Assembly: GCA_050943495.1 (NCBI GenBank)
Contig: JBMNPH010000014.1
Location: 1-53,556, forward strand
From: Merdivicinus sp050943495
GTDB lineage: Bacteria > Bacillota > Clostridia > Oscillospirales > Ruminococcaceae
Direction: 5' to 3'
Length of the DNA stretch: 53,556 nt
Shown here one piece after another: positions 32,839 through 42,101 of the stretch. The number at the start of each line of letters is the position of its first letter. Positions within the stretch are counted from its first letter, which is position 1. A program made the position numbers and the translations under genes. The notes under the pieces are model-generated. The model saw only the letters and a program-made list of their open reading frames with translations. It did no database searches and was not told the DNA's origin.

Positions 32839-33030
32839 ATGTGTTCAAGAGATGATCTTGTTACCGCAGCCGCCACTACATCATTGTTGGTTGCACGGGG
32901 AAAAACTAGCGCAGAATTAAATTTTCTTGGTTCCCTCCTGATGCTTGTCGGTCAGATTCTCAGTACTATGGCGGATGTCCGTGAATTTTCTTGTGACAAT
33001 ACGATGCTAAATGAAATCGAAAAAAGTTGA
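32839..33030 (+). CDS. Small protein of 63 residues (DUF6774-like)
   Basis: A 63-residue protein beginning MCSRDDLVTAAATTSLLVAR, with a hydrophobic LNFLGSLLMLVGQILSTMAD segment and a late Cys. The pattern (N-terminal Cys, then a helix with LLxxGxxLSTMA) resembles the short DUF6774 proteins found widely in Clostridia; the match is from memory. Function is unknown. GGGAGGGGATCTGTT precedes the ATG, a strong ribosome site, which supports a real gene. It has a terminator behind it and tRNA-Pro ahead. Confidence 0.6.
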   Translation: MCSRDDLVTAAATTSLLVARGKTSAELNFLGSLLMLVGQILSTMADVREFSCDNTMLNEIEKS

Positions 33031-33047
33031 TTTTTTTCGAAAAAGGC

Positions 33048-33076
33048 TTGCTTTTTTTAAAACCTTATGCTATAAT
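33048..33076 (+). promoter_or_regulatory. Promoter of tRNA-Pro
   Basis: TTGCTT (33048-33053), 17 bases, TATAAT (33071-33076). Confidence 0.75.
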
Positions 33077-33087
33077 ATATTAGTCGT

Positions 33088-33163
33088 CTGGGTGTGGCGC
33101 AGATGGTAGCGCGCTACCTTGGGGTGGTAGAGGCCGCTGGTTCAAATCCAGTCACTCAGACCA
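33088..33163 (+). tRNA. tRNA-Pro (anticodon GGG)
   Basis: A 76-base cloverleaf. Acceptor CTGGGTG pairs with CACTCAG (one G-U), the D stem is GCGC/GCGC, the anticodon stem CTACC/GGTAG frames loop TTGGGGT (anticodon GGG), and the T arm contains GGTTCAAATCC. CCA is encoded. It reads CCC and CCU. Confidence 0.94.
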
Positions 33164-33184
33164 GCAGCTTAGAGCTGCAGCAAA

Positions 33185-33217
33185 GACGCGCACTCACATT
33201 GGTGGGTGTGCGTTTTT
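33185..33217 (+). terminator. Terminator of tRNA-Pro
   Basis: ACGCGCACTCAC pairs with GTGGGTGTGCGT (wobble pairs included) and is followed by T5. Confidence 0.82.
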
Positions 33218-33247
33218 AATTATCTCATGCTAATAAAATCATAATAA

Positions 33248-33287
33248 CAAAAAACACATCTGTCTCATCAGGATAGATGTGTTTTTG
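33248..33287. terminator. Terminator downstream of the GH106-like gene
   Basis: AAAACACATCTGTC pairs with GGATAGATGTGTTTTT (one bulge region). The minus strand has a T6 tract after the stem, which suits termination of the large hydrolase gene about 75 bases upstream. The 75 bases between hold nothing recognisable. Confidence 0.75.
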
Positions 33288-33363
33288 ACTTTCATTTTAT
33301 CTTGATCTATTATCGATGGATTGAATCATCAATATGGAATAAGATCAATTCATTCAGTTATTG

Positions 33364-36300
33364 TTATCCTTGAATAAAAAGTATCTCACTGCTTCCAAGC
33401 AGTCCGGAAGGAGCCTCCCGGCGGTAGCGGGTGGGAATACTCTGGTAATGGTTTGCCAGAGTGTTGGATATTTCCAGCCGCAATTCGTTGTCACCGGGAT
33501 GGATCAGACCGGTCAGGTCAAATTCCCAGGGAGCCATAACCCGTTCCCCGGCAGGTTTTCCGTTGACGTACACCCGGACGGAGGAAACTGCATCTTCCAG
33601 CCGCAAAACCGGTCGCCCTTCCGGCAGAACTTCCGACAGGGAAACCGTCTGCGTGTAGGCAGCGCAGCCGGAATAGCAGGAAAGTCCGTCAATTTTACCC
33701 CAGTCGCCGGAATGAATGCGGCCTTCCTCACAGCGGAATTTGACCGCTTCTTCAATGAGGGCGCCGCCGCACCGGCCGCAATCCAGGCTCATTCCCAGTA
33801 CCGCTGGGACAGAAACCTTCGCCGGTTCCGGTAAAACAATCCGCCAGAGGGATTCAGATTCGTGGACAGCGGGAATTTCTTTTCCATCCACCCACAGGCG
33901 GAGAGATTTGGAGGTGCAGGGAATGGTCAGTTCCGCCAGACCGGGAGGACTCATAAAGCGGAAGAAACCAGTTTTTCCCTGAGCGTTTTCGCCCATGCAG
34001 TCAAAGTCCGCCATACCAGGATAATCATACCACCGCATCGCCATATCCTGAGAAACAGGCTCTGCATTTTCCAGCACGACTGCCAGATGGGTCCGGCCAC
34101 AGGATTTATATCCGGCACAGATCCGGTGCAGTCCTTTTTCCAAACGGATCGTTCCATCAGGGAAAGGCTGCTCCACACCGTCCAGAGCGAAGAAATCGGG
34201 TTTCATACTGCCGGATTCCAGGCGGTAATTTCCGGTTTCCGGACAATTCACAAAGGTAGCGTATACCCGGCCGAATCCCTTTTCGTCCGGAATGTATTCG
34301 CTTCCCGTCATGGTTTCTTTTTTCTGTCCCACGGTCAGGAAATCATCAGTGACCCGAGCTTTCAGACCGTGATACCCTTCCAGGCCGGGATCGTTCCAGA
34401 TGCCGTAACGCATGGAGATTTCGTAATCCCGGAAAGTTTCCCAGCTGCCATTCATGCCGGAAAGGCAAGCTTCCCGGAAGGTGGCTTCGTCTGCGAAAGG
34501 TCCGGAAACCTTCCAGTAAGGTCCGTAAGAGAAGCGTTCCACTCGGTCGAAGGCAGATTCCGGCGGAATTTCTCCGTCACTTTCCGCATAGGCTGCCATC
34601 CGGAGTTCCGGACCGATTTTTTCGGGAGAAGCCGGGAGAGCGTAATCTCCAAACCGATTGTCCAGATTGGGAAGAAGGTTGAATTTCCATTCATCCGACA
34701 AAGCAACTTTGGAAAGAAGGCGTCCTTCCTCCGGAAAAGCGGCGTCCGGCTGCTCTCCGGAGTGGTCAAAGACCAGAAACTGGAATTCTTTGGCGTCCAG
34801 AGGCAGAGAAAGGGTTGTGGTGCCATTCTGGGTGTCTGCTTTCAGACCATAACGTTTGCCGTCAAAAGGATTCCAGAGGGAAACGGTACCTTCCGCCCGG
34901 AAGGTACAGCGGGTACCTTTGGGCACGCCGTAAATCATGTACAGGTCCTTGGGACCGATGCGCCGGTGGTTTAAGTAGATTTCCCCGTCAAATCCTTCCG
35001 CGGATACATCCGCAGGGACAATCCGGCGGATGGCTTCTGCCGCTTCTTCAGCGCTGGAAAGGCAGCATCCCGGCACACTGGCCAGCTCTTCCACCATGGC
35101 GTTGAAAACCGGGTCATTCCGTCCGGCATGGTCGCTGGATTCCGGCAGTGCGCCAATAAAGAGCACTGTTCCGCCCTGGCGTTTCAGTTCCAGCAGTTTT
35201 TCCATCATGCCAAAACGCACGGCGCGCATAGCTGGGACAATTACTACCCGGTAACGCTCCCCGGAGATTTCCAACGCTTTGTCCCGGACCTCCGCGCGTT
35301 CAATGGATTCAAAGTCCAGGAAATCCAGGTCGATTCCCTGGGGATACAGGGATTTTGCCGCTGCGAAAGCAGTGTTTGCCGCTTCTTTGCCGCATCCGGC
35401 TTCTTCCGCTGCAACCGGGTAGACGATGCCTACATCGCAGACGTGGCGTCCCTGGCTCAAAAGGAAGCTCATCCGTTCTACCCCTTGGAAAAATCCGGCC
35501 ATATCCTCCCAATAAGGCATGTGATAGCCGTTGCAGGGAGGAGCCCATTCCCACCATCCGCCGTGGGTGGAGTAATAAAGCCCGTGAAGGGAAAGCAGGT
35601 TGTGGCCCATGACAAAATTCCGTGCAACCGCGTCGGCGAAATCGGAGGAGGAAGTTCCCCAGCCACTGCCGTAGAAGCCTTCCAGCCAGACACGGGGACG
35701 TTCATACAAATGGGCGATGGAACTGGCTACTTTATTTTTGACAATGTCGGAGGCAAGACCTGGCTGGTCACAGCCGGGTCCCTGATTGAACCGCTGTGTC
35801 CGGAAATAATCCCCGAACTCCGTAATGTCGTATCCGCGTCCGCCGTGGTCGCATCCATAGACCATTCCCCGGGATTCATGCCAGTCATAAACTGTGCGGA
35901 AATAATTTTCTTCCAGCTGAACGATCACATCATAATAATCCAGCCGAACTTTCGGGGTGATATCGCCAATATCTGTGAAAATAGCAGGAAGCAGAGGAAG
36001 AAGGTCATAACCTTTCCGAGCTTTGAATTCTTCCGCAAAAAACCGGTTCCAGAGATTGCCACGGATATTGAAGTTCAGCTCGTCCGAGAAGAAATAGTTC
36101 AAGCCATTGCCGCCTTCTCCGGGGAAATGTTCCTCAAAGCGACCGAAGAATTTTTCGCACACCTTTTTTCCGGACAGGGGATGCATGGGGTCTAGGGTAT
36201 AGTCCTGCACTTCCGACCAAACCCATAAAAGTTTGCCATCCTTGTCCGGTGTCCAGTGAAGTGCACCGTTTTGTACCAGACCGGTCAGATCGGTGCAGCC

Positions 36301-36798
36301 TTCTTGAGTGAGAAAGCTGGCGTTCAGCAGACCGGATGGCAGAGAGACTCCAATTTCCTTACCGGCAGTGCATTCCTCTGATCCAAAGCGAAGCAGCTGA
36401 CCCCGCATTTCCGGATTTTCCGCCAGAATTTCATCCACATAATAGCCTTGTCCCGGAGTGCCCAAAGTATAATCCGACAGGCTGACGGCAAACTCCTCTT
36501 TTTTTCCCATTTCCATTAAATAGGCTACCAAATCCCACCAGTTTTCCGAAAAGATGGGGGGATCGCTGACATATGTCAGACCATAGGAACGTCCGCCTTC
36601 ACAACTGTGCGCATAGTTGATCTGAAGCCCGGTGAGACAATGGTTTTTCATCCGGTCTACCTCATAAGTAAGACGTTCCCGGGTCAACGGATCACCCAGC
36701 CACCAGTAAAAAGGAACAATGCCATAGCCGTACGGGGGATTCTGGAATAATTGCGAAAGCCCAATATCACTGTCCCGAAGTAATTTATGCTTTTTCAT
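33364..36798 (-). CDS. Very large GH106-like glycoside hydrolase (putative alpha-L-rhamnosidase family)
   Basis: A 1144-residue protein without signal peptide, so probably cytosolic. The N-terminal part has the GH106-type opening (FYWWLGDPLTRERLTYEVDR then MKNHCLTGLQI) and a barrel with conserved acidic/aromatic blocks (NYFFSDELNFNIRGNLWNRF, HGGRGYDITEFGDYFR, VWLEGFYGSGWG, GHNLLSLHGLYYSTHGGWWE). The C-terminal third is beta-rich, including a jelly-roll sugar-binding-like module (VLRLEDAVSSVRVYVNGKPA followed by GERVMAPWEFDLTGL). GH106 enzymes release L-rhamnose from plant polysaccharides. The family call is by pattern; substrate unproven. The start is ATG 36798, after GGGAGG. It is clearly richer in G+C than the GH2 and transporter genes upstream. 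Confidence 0.72.
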   Translation of the reverse strand: MKKHKLLRDSDIGLSQLFQNPPYGYGIVPFYWWLGDPLTRERLTYEVDRMKNHCLTGLQINYAHSCEGGRSYGLTYVSDPPIFSENWWDLVAYLMEMGKKEEFAVSLSDYTLGTPGQGYYVDEILAENPEMRGQLLRFGSEECTAGKEIGVSLPSGLLNASFLTQEGCTDLTGLVQNGALHWTPDKDGKLLWVWSEVQDYTLDPMHPLSGKKVCEKFFGRFEEHFPGEGGNGLNYFFSDELNFNIRGNLWNRFFAEEFKARKGYDLLPLLPAIFTDIGDITPKVRLDYYDVIVQLEENYFRTVYDWHESRGMVYGCDHGGRGYDITEFGDYFRTQRFNQGPGCDQPGLASDIVKNKVASSIAHLYERPRVWLEGFYGSGWGTSSSDFADAVARNFVMGHNLLSLHGLYYSTHGGWWEWAPPCNGYHMPYWEDMAGFFQGVERMSFLLSQGRHVCDVGIVYPVAAEEAGCGKEAANTAFAAAKSLYPQGIDLDFLDFESIERAEVRDKALEISGERYRVVIVPAMRAVRFGMMEKLLELKRQGGTVLFIGALPESSDHAGRNDPVFNAMVEELASVPGCCLSSAEEAAEAIRRIVPADVSAEGFDGEIYLNHRRIGPKDLYMIYGVPKGTRCTFRAEGTVSLWNPFDGKRYGLKADTQNGTTTLSLPLDAKEFQFLVFDHSGEQPDAAFPEEGRLLSKVALSDEWKFNLLPNLDNRFGDYALPASPEKIGPELRMAAYAESDGEIPPESAFDRVERFSYGPYWKVSGPFADEATFREACLSGMNGSWETFRDYEISMRYGIWNDPGLEGYHGLKARVTDDFLTVGQKKETMTGSEYIPDEKGFGRVYATFVNCPETGNYRLESGSMKPDFFALDGVEQPFPDGTIRLEKGLHRICAGYKSCGRTHLAVVLENAEPVSQDMAMRWYDYPGMADFDCMGENAQGKTGFFRFMSPPGLAELTIPCTSKSLRLWVDGKEIPAVHESESLWRIVLPEPAKVSVPAVLGMSLDCGRCGGALIEEAVKFRCEEGRIHSGDWGKIDGLSCYSGCAAYTQTVSLSEVLPEGRPVLRLEDAVSSVRVYVNGKPAGERVMAPWEFDLTGLIHPGDNELRLEISNTLANHYQSIPTRYRREAPSGLLGSSEILFIQG

Positions 36799-36975
36799 GA
36801 TCAGCCTCCCTAATATCAACCTCTTCCTATTCTCGCTTAATCAGATTGAAAAGTGATTTTATTATTCTAGGTTTGTTATGTGTCTTCATTATTATCTTAG
36901 CACAAATTTAAAATGTTCCTATCCACTATCTTGTATTAAAAACTTTAAAATCATGACCTGTTGCCAGCATATTTA

Positions 36976-39294
36976 TCACCAACTTTTTTTAACTAAAACA
37001 GACGTCTGTGTGAGCCCTGGAGCATCTATCCAAATCTCAACAGTATCAATTATACGAAAGATCACCTGCAATTTCCCATTAAATGCACGATGATAATTCC
37101 GCTTACAGCTTTCATGATTACTTGGATCTCCATTGCCCATACCTAAAAGTTTCGCTTGATCTGAATAATGTAATGTTATTAAATTGTCTGCAATTTCTAC
37201 TAAATTTCCATCACGGTCTTGTATATCGATATTTATAACAACAGTTTGACTTCCATCTTTTTCTAAAAAGCACCCATCCACTACAGCATGCAGTTTTGCC
37301 GCTGACCCATATTGGACCAAAGAATCTTGGACAACAATTTTACCATTTTTATATCCCACTACCCGAACTTCTGCCGGAAGATTTATGTGATTCCATCTCA
37401 TTATAGTATCGGGTTCTATTTTGTACAATCCTGTTGATGATTTACCTATAAACAATTCTACCTCATCACAATTTGTTATGCAAAAAACGCCTCCATCGCC
37501 TGCGCACAGATGGACAACTGGCTTTTCATCCCAACATGCTTTATAATAATAAAACGAATCTTTTTTAAAACCGCAGGTATCTAAAATACCAAACTGAGAG
37601 GAAATTGCGGGCCAGCCAAAAGGTGTAGGTTCCCCGTAATAATCAAATCCGGTCCAAATAAAGACTCCCGCGATATAGTCTCGCTTTTTTACTTCTTTCC
37701 AGGTATCTTCTCCTGCTTTGGAACAGTCAATGATACTAAGATGACATTTTTCCCTATCTGTTTTTTTACACCCACGTGTACAGGATATCGATGTATGTTC
37801 GGTACTAATTAAAGAAACCTTTGGATAAAATGATCTGAAATTATCCCACAAATCTGTAAAATAGTTAAACCCAAAAACATCTACACTGTTTGTCAGGATT
37901 CCAGTAATTTCTGGATTATCGATCCCTTTGAAATGAGAATTTGCATCCCAAAAACATACAGCAGCTGTAACCGGACGTGTCCCATCCAAATCTTTCACAT
38001 GATTGCGCATAGTATTGGTAATTTTTCTGCCGTTTTCAGTAAAGTGAATCTGTCCCTCTTCATTGCCCAGTGACCACATAAAAACGCTTGGATGATTTCG
38101 CGAGGATCGAATCATTTCGTCAAATTGATTCAAATCCTCTGACGAACTGGACATTAAGCGGTTTTCATTCATTACTAACATTCCTAACCGATCGCACACC
38201 TGCAAAAGTTCTTCTGTGGCCGGATTATGTGCTGATCGATATGCATTGCATCCCATTTCCTTCAATTTTTGAATGCGATATTCCTGTATACCATCCGGTA
38301 AGGCTACACCTAAGCCTCCATGATCTTGATGACAGCATACTCCTTTAATTTTAATATTTCTTCCATTCAAATAAAAGCCCGTATCCGGTTCGAATTTAAT
38401 ATCACGAATTCCCCAAACGGTTTCCGCACTGTCTCCGCTACTGGTTTCTGTTTTCAAATGATATAAATTAGGAGAATCGATATCCCAAAGAATCGGATTA
38501 TTTATAACCACTTCCTGTTGAATTGTTAATTCCCTGTTTGTTGGTATTGTTGCTGATCGTTCCGGAAGGGATATTGTTTCGCCATTTGGGGATAGGATCG
38601 TTTGGGAAATCGATATTTGATCCGAATTATTACCGTAGTTATGAAGTGTTGTTTGAATTGTTATTTTAGCTTGAAAATTCTCCCAATCCATATCACTTTT
38701 TACAAAAACGCCATGGTGAGCAATGGCCGTAAGAGGAGTTACGATCAACCATGCATGTCGGTATATCCCACCACCTTCATAAAACCACCCTTCTGATTTC
38801 CTTGGATCAACCCGTACTGCTATCGTATTTTCTTCATTTTCATATATAAAATCCGTAATATCAAAAGTTACACCTGTGTATCCGCTCATATGTCTTCCTA
38901 CAAAAAAATTATTGAGATAGATTTCGCTATCTCGATAGATGCCATCAAAGCGAATAAATACACGTTTTCCGACTGTATCCATTTTTTCAAATGTCTTTCG
39001 ATACCATGCGATATGTCTTGGTAGAGAACCACGATTTGTGTAAGAATCACCGCCTAACCACATTTCCGGAATGCTGGTTTCAGTTGAAGGTGCTTTGTCA
39101 GTAGGGATAAATGTTTCCTCAATGACGTAATCATGAGGCAAGTCAATAACCTTCCAAGCAGAGTCATCCAGCAATCTCCGCGCCCCTGTTTGATTATGGA
39201 TACCGGCTTTTTCAAATCCTCGAATCGGATTTTGGGAATAAATATCTCCCAAATGAAACTTCCAGTTTTTATCAAAACAGATAATCTTTCTCAT
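36976..39294 (-). CDS. Glycoside hydrolase family 2 protein (beta-galactosidase-like)
   Basis: A 772-residue enzyme in the GH2 order: N-terminal sugar-binding domain (about 5-190; RHIAWYRKTFEKM, RVFIRFDGIYRDSEIYLNNF), immunoglobulin-like domain (about 195-295), TIM barrel (about 300-600; GVCCHQDHGGLGVALPDG, MGCNAYRSAHNP), then C-terminal beta domains. The acid/base Glu412 lies in WSLGNEEG and the likely nucleophile Glu499 in LISTEH. There is no signal peptide, so it acts on imported oligosaccharides. It removes beta-linked galactose or a related residue. It is the fourth gene of the transporter operon; a hairpin separates it from the binding-protein gene. GGAG lies upstream of the ATG. Confidence 0.88.
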   Translation of the reverse strand: MRKIICFDKNWKFHLGDIYSQNPIRGFEKAGIHNQTGARRLLDDSAWKVIDLPHDYVIEETFIPTDKAPSTETSIPEMWLGGDSYTNRGSLPRHIAWYRKTFEKMDTVGKRVFIRFDGIYRDSEIYLNNFFVGRHMSGYTGVTFDITDFIYENEENTIAVRVDPRKSEGWFYEGGGIYRHAWLIVTPLTAIAHHGVFVKSDMDWENFQAKITIQTTLHNYGNNSDQISISQTILSPNGETISLPERSATIPTNRELTIQQEVVINNPILWDIDSPNLYHLKTETSSGDSAETVWGIRDIKFEPDTGFYLNGRNIKIKGVCCHQDHGGLGVALPDGIQEYRIQKLKEMGCNAYRSAHNPATEELLQVCDRLGMLVMNENRLMSSSSEDLNQFDEMIRSSRNHPSVFMWSLGNEEGQIHFTENGRKITNTMRNHVKDLDGTRPVTAAVCFWDANSHFKGIDNPEITGILTNSVDVFGFNYFTDLWDNFRSFYPKVSLISTEHTSISCTRGCKKTDREKCHLSIIDCSKAGEDTWKEVKKRDYIAGVFIWTGFDYYGEPTPFGWPAISSQFGILDTCGFKKDSFYYYKACWDEKPVVHLCAGDGGVFCITNCDEVELFIGKSSTGLYKIEPDTIMRWNHINLPAEVRVVGYKNGKIVVQDSLVQYGSAAKLHAVVDGCFLEKDGSQTVVINIDIQDRDGNLVEIADNLITLHYSDQAKLLGMGNGDPSNHESCKRNYHRAFNGKLQVIFRIIDTVEIWIDAPGLTQTSVLVKKSW

Positions 39295-39343
39295 ATAGGT
39301 ATCTCCTTAAATTGATTTATTGCATTCCTTCTACTGGAAAAGA

Positions 39344-39381
39344 GGATGCTTTGTATCCGTTTTTTCAGATTTCAAAGCATC
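39344..39381 (-). terminator. Intercistronic hairpin between binding protein and GH2 gene
   Basis: GGATGCTTTG and CAAAGCATCC form a perfect 10-bp stem around an 18-base loop, followed on the minus strand by TCTTTTCC. The weak T tract suggests partial termination or 3'-end protection, giving more binding-protein mRNA than enzyme mRNA, as in other sugar ABC operons. Confidence 0.65.
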
Positions 39382-39397
39382 CCCCAAATTCATTCAG

Positions 39398-41122
39398 TTA
39401 CTTGGTCAAAGCATCGTACGCATTCTGGTACATCTCAATGTATTCTGAATAGTTCAGATTTTCCAATCCATCCACATATGCCTGCCAGTCATTTTCAATA
39501 TTCTTTTTGCCTGTGATAAATTCTACAAACGATGACCTTACATAATCAACCAGTGGAGTCGAAAGCTGGCTTAAACGCGCTGATTGGTCTTCATCCAAAT
39601 AGAAAGCAGGTATCTGCTGAACATCCGCCGCATAAGGACGAAGTTTTTCCGTCTCCTGATACAGGAATGCTTCATAGTTGGAAGGATCCCGGATATCTCC
39701 TACAACCTGGAAGGTGCCTTTCCAGTTGGTTTCCAGCAATCTCTGGGAACCGAATTTGTAGTTCTGACCGCCTTCACCGCTGGTGCTAAACTGCAGGTAT
39801 TTGCGTGTTGCAGGCGTTTTCCCGTCCATTCCAACAGTATTGGGATCCGCATCATCCCACGTCTGTCCCTTTTCGCCCACCTGCATCCGGACTGTGATAT
39901 CCTCTCTACAAAATGCATCCGCCCATTTAATGGCAATTTCCGGATCTTTGCAGGCGTCGGTAATTACCCATTTGGCACCGGAAAGCTGCAGCTCGGTGCG
40001 GAAGGGAATTCCCCGGTAACCATTGGGGCCTTCCAAAGGCGCCAGGCAGCTATACATCTTGGACCGTTCGATATCATTGGGTGAAATTGCCATTCCAAGA
40101 TGTCCGCAGGTAACAGCGCCCATGATAGCATTCCCGGCATTATTGCCAATTGCCGACATTTGCTGTTCATTTTGGGTAAATGCCGCTGGATCCAATAATC
40201 CTTCATTATATAACCCGTTTATATAGATGAGTCCTTCTTTTATGTAATCCTGATTTGCAGTGCCGGTGAAAACATTGTCCTTGAGCATGAGTAACGTTTC
40301 ATCATAATAACCAAAGGCATTCATCAAATATAAATAAGGAAGGCCAGCCCATGTCCCAGTTGCACCGGTTAAGGAAATTTCATCCGCTTCTCCATTTCCA
40401 TTCGGATCGTTATTCTTAAAGGCTAACAGAACTTCTCGAAATTCTTCCGTTGTTTCTGGAATATCCAGATTCAAAACTTCCAGCCAGTCAGTATTGATCC
40501 AGCACTTAAATGGAACAGCACTATGACCCACAATTCCGCTGTCTGTTGAAGGGATCCCGTAAATATTGCCATCCGGTGTGATCATATCGGTTTTCCACGA
40601 AGGATGCTCTTCCCAACGTTCCTTGATCGTCACACCATGCGTTTCGATTAAGTCGTTAAGTGGTATAAATATTTTTTCCTTTGTTCCATATTTGACGAGA
40701 TCCGCATTGGAAAAACCGGCGGACATAATAACACTTGGATATTCACCGCTGTTCAGCAGCAAATTCAGTTTTTCAGAGAAGGAATCATCTGGTGCGACTG
40801 TCATGTCCAGATGAACATTTGTTAATTCTTCCATTGCTAATACTGCCGTATTGGTAGAGAAATCAATGATGTCTCCAGGGCGAATAAATACATCCAAATT
40901 GTAAGTGTCTTCTACAATAGGGAGCTCGCCCGGTGCTGAAATGGGAATTCCAGTAGCAGATGTGTAGCCGCTACCATTCTGATCTTCAGTCGAAGCAGTG
41001 CTGGAAGCTCCAGTGTCACTGTTTGTAACAGAAGAATCCACTGCTTCCTCGCCGCAACCGACAAGAGATGCAGCAACTAATATTGCTGCGAATAGAGTCG
41101 AAAGCATTTTTTTGTTTTTCAT
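39398..41122 (-). CDS. Extracellular carbohydrate-binding lipoprotein (LipO/YtcQ-type)
   Basis: A 574-residue substrate-binding protein. The signal peptide ends in SLVGC, so Cys23 is the lipidation site, followed by a Ser/Thr-rich linker. The mature part has VFIRPGDIIDFSTNTAVLAM, a DGNIYGIPSTD block and the GAKWVITDACKDPEIAIKWA-type hinge of the large LplA/YtcQ binding proteins that deliver oligosaccharides to LplB/LplC permeases. The start is ATG 41122, with AAGGAGG seven bases upstream; seven extra codons in the longer frame cover that site. It lies third in the operon, after the permeases. The oligosaccharide is probably plant cell wall derived, judging by the two hydrolases downstream. 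Confidence 0.9.
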   Translation of the reverse strand: MKNKKMLSTLFAAILVAASLVGCGEEAVDSSVTNSDTGASSTASTEDQNGSGYTSATGIPISAPGELPIVEDTYNLDVFIRPGDIIDFSTNTAVLAMEELTNVHLDMTVAPDDSFSEKLNLLLNSGEYPSVIMSAGFSNADLVKYGTKEKIFIPLNDLIETHGVTIKERWEEHPSWKTDMITPDGNIYGIPSTDSGIVGHSAVPFKCWINTDWLEVLNLDIPETTEEFREVLLAFKNNDPNGNGEADEISLTGATGTWAGLPYLYLMNAFGYYDETLLMLKDNVFTGTANQDYIKEGLIYINGLYNEGLLDPAAFTQNEQQMSAIGNNAGNAIMGAVTCGHLGMAISPNDIERSKMYSCLAPLEGPNGYRGIPFRTELQLSGAKWVITDACKDPEIAIKWADAFCREDITVRMQVGEKGQTWDDADPNTVGMDGKTPATRKYLQFSTSGEGGQNYKFGSQRLLETNWKGTFQVVGDIRDPSNYEAFLYQETEKLRPYAADVQQIPAFYLDEDQSARLSQLSTPLVDYVRSSFVEFITGKKNIENDWQAYVDGLENLNYSEYIEMYQNAYDALTK

Positions 41123-41151
41123 GTAAAATCCTCCTTGTATCAATATCGGGC

Positions 41152-42090
41152 TTACCCCTTAATAGAACCAACCATAATGCCTTTGATAAAGTATTTCTGA
41201 ATAAACGGGTATACGATCAACAATGGGATACTGGATACGATAATCAGGGAATATTTCAACAATTCGGCAAGGTATTGTTTTTCTATCAAACTTGTGACAT
41301 CTACAGAATTGATGGAAGTAAAATCTACTGTATTTTGAATTAGAATATTTCTCAGGATAATTTGAAGAGGAAATTTATCCGGATCATTCAAATAAAGCAT
41401 TGCGCTAAAATAAGAATTCCAATGACCAGTGGCAAAATTCAGCGCTAACACTGCTAATATTGGTTTTGATAGTGGAAGTACTATGCGGAGAAAATGTTGG
41501 AAATAGTCTCCGCCATCCAAACAAGTGGATTCATATAATTCCTCTGGTATGTTGGATTGAATAAAGGTACGTGCAACAATCCCCAACCAAACGCTAAAAG
41601 CTCCTGGTAAAACAATTGCCCAAATTGTATCCAGCATCTTCATATTTTTGATTAACAGGTACATAGGCATTGTACCGCCGCCAAAAAACATGGTGAAGGT
41701 AAATAACCCAGTTAGTGCACCTCTCATTCTGAATTCTCGACGTGACAAGACATATCCTCCAATGATCGTGACAACGGTGGAAATCGTGGTACCAAAAATT
41801 GTATAAATAATGGAATTATAGTATCCTGACCAGACCTGTTTGTTTTGAAAAACAGCACGATATCCCTGCAGTCCAGGTTCTACCGGGAGGAAAAATACTT
41901 GTCCGGCAACCAGTGCTTCTGGCGAAGAAAATGAACAGCTTATAACATAGAGTAACGGATAAAGTATTAGCAAAACAAAAGATGTCAGAAACAAATAAAC
42001 AATGCCTAAGTAAATTTTGTCTCCTCTTGATAAGCGGATGCGATGACGAATTCTGATAGATGCTCTGGATATATTTTTGGTGTTTTCCAT
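41152..42090 (-). CDS. Carbohydrate ABC transporter permease (LplC/YtcP-type)
   Basis: A 312-residue membrane protein with six helices (first about 30-50, LGIVYLFLTSFVLLILYPLL). The EAA loop ELYESTCLDGGDYFQHFLRI then VLPLSKPILA is where the shared ATPase docks. The sequence MFFGGGTMPMYLLIKNMKML is characteristic of the LplC branch. It forms a heterodimer with the LplB-type permease encoded just upstream. No ATPase gene is in the operon; such systems use a shared MsmX-type ATPase encoded elsewhere. The binding-protein gene follows 29 bases later. Confidence 0.92.
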   Translation of the reverse strand: MENTKNISRASIRIRHRIRLSRGDKIYLGIVYLFLTSFVLLILYPLLYVISCSFSSPEALVAGQVFFLPVEPGLQGYRAVFQNKQVWSGYYNSIIYTIFGTTISTVVTIIGGYVLSRREFRMRGALTGLFTFTMFFGGGTMPMYLLIKNMKMLDTIWAIVLPGAFSVWLGIVARTFIQSNIPEELYESTCLDGGDYFQHFLRIVLPLSKPILAVLALNFATGHWNSYFSAMLYLNDPDKFPLQIILRNILIQNTVDFTSINSVDVTSLIEKQYLAELLKYSLIIVSSIPLLIVYPFIQKYFIKGIMVGSIKG

Positions 42091-42101
42091 TTAAGTTCCT
42101 C

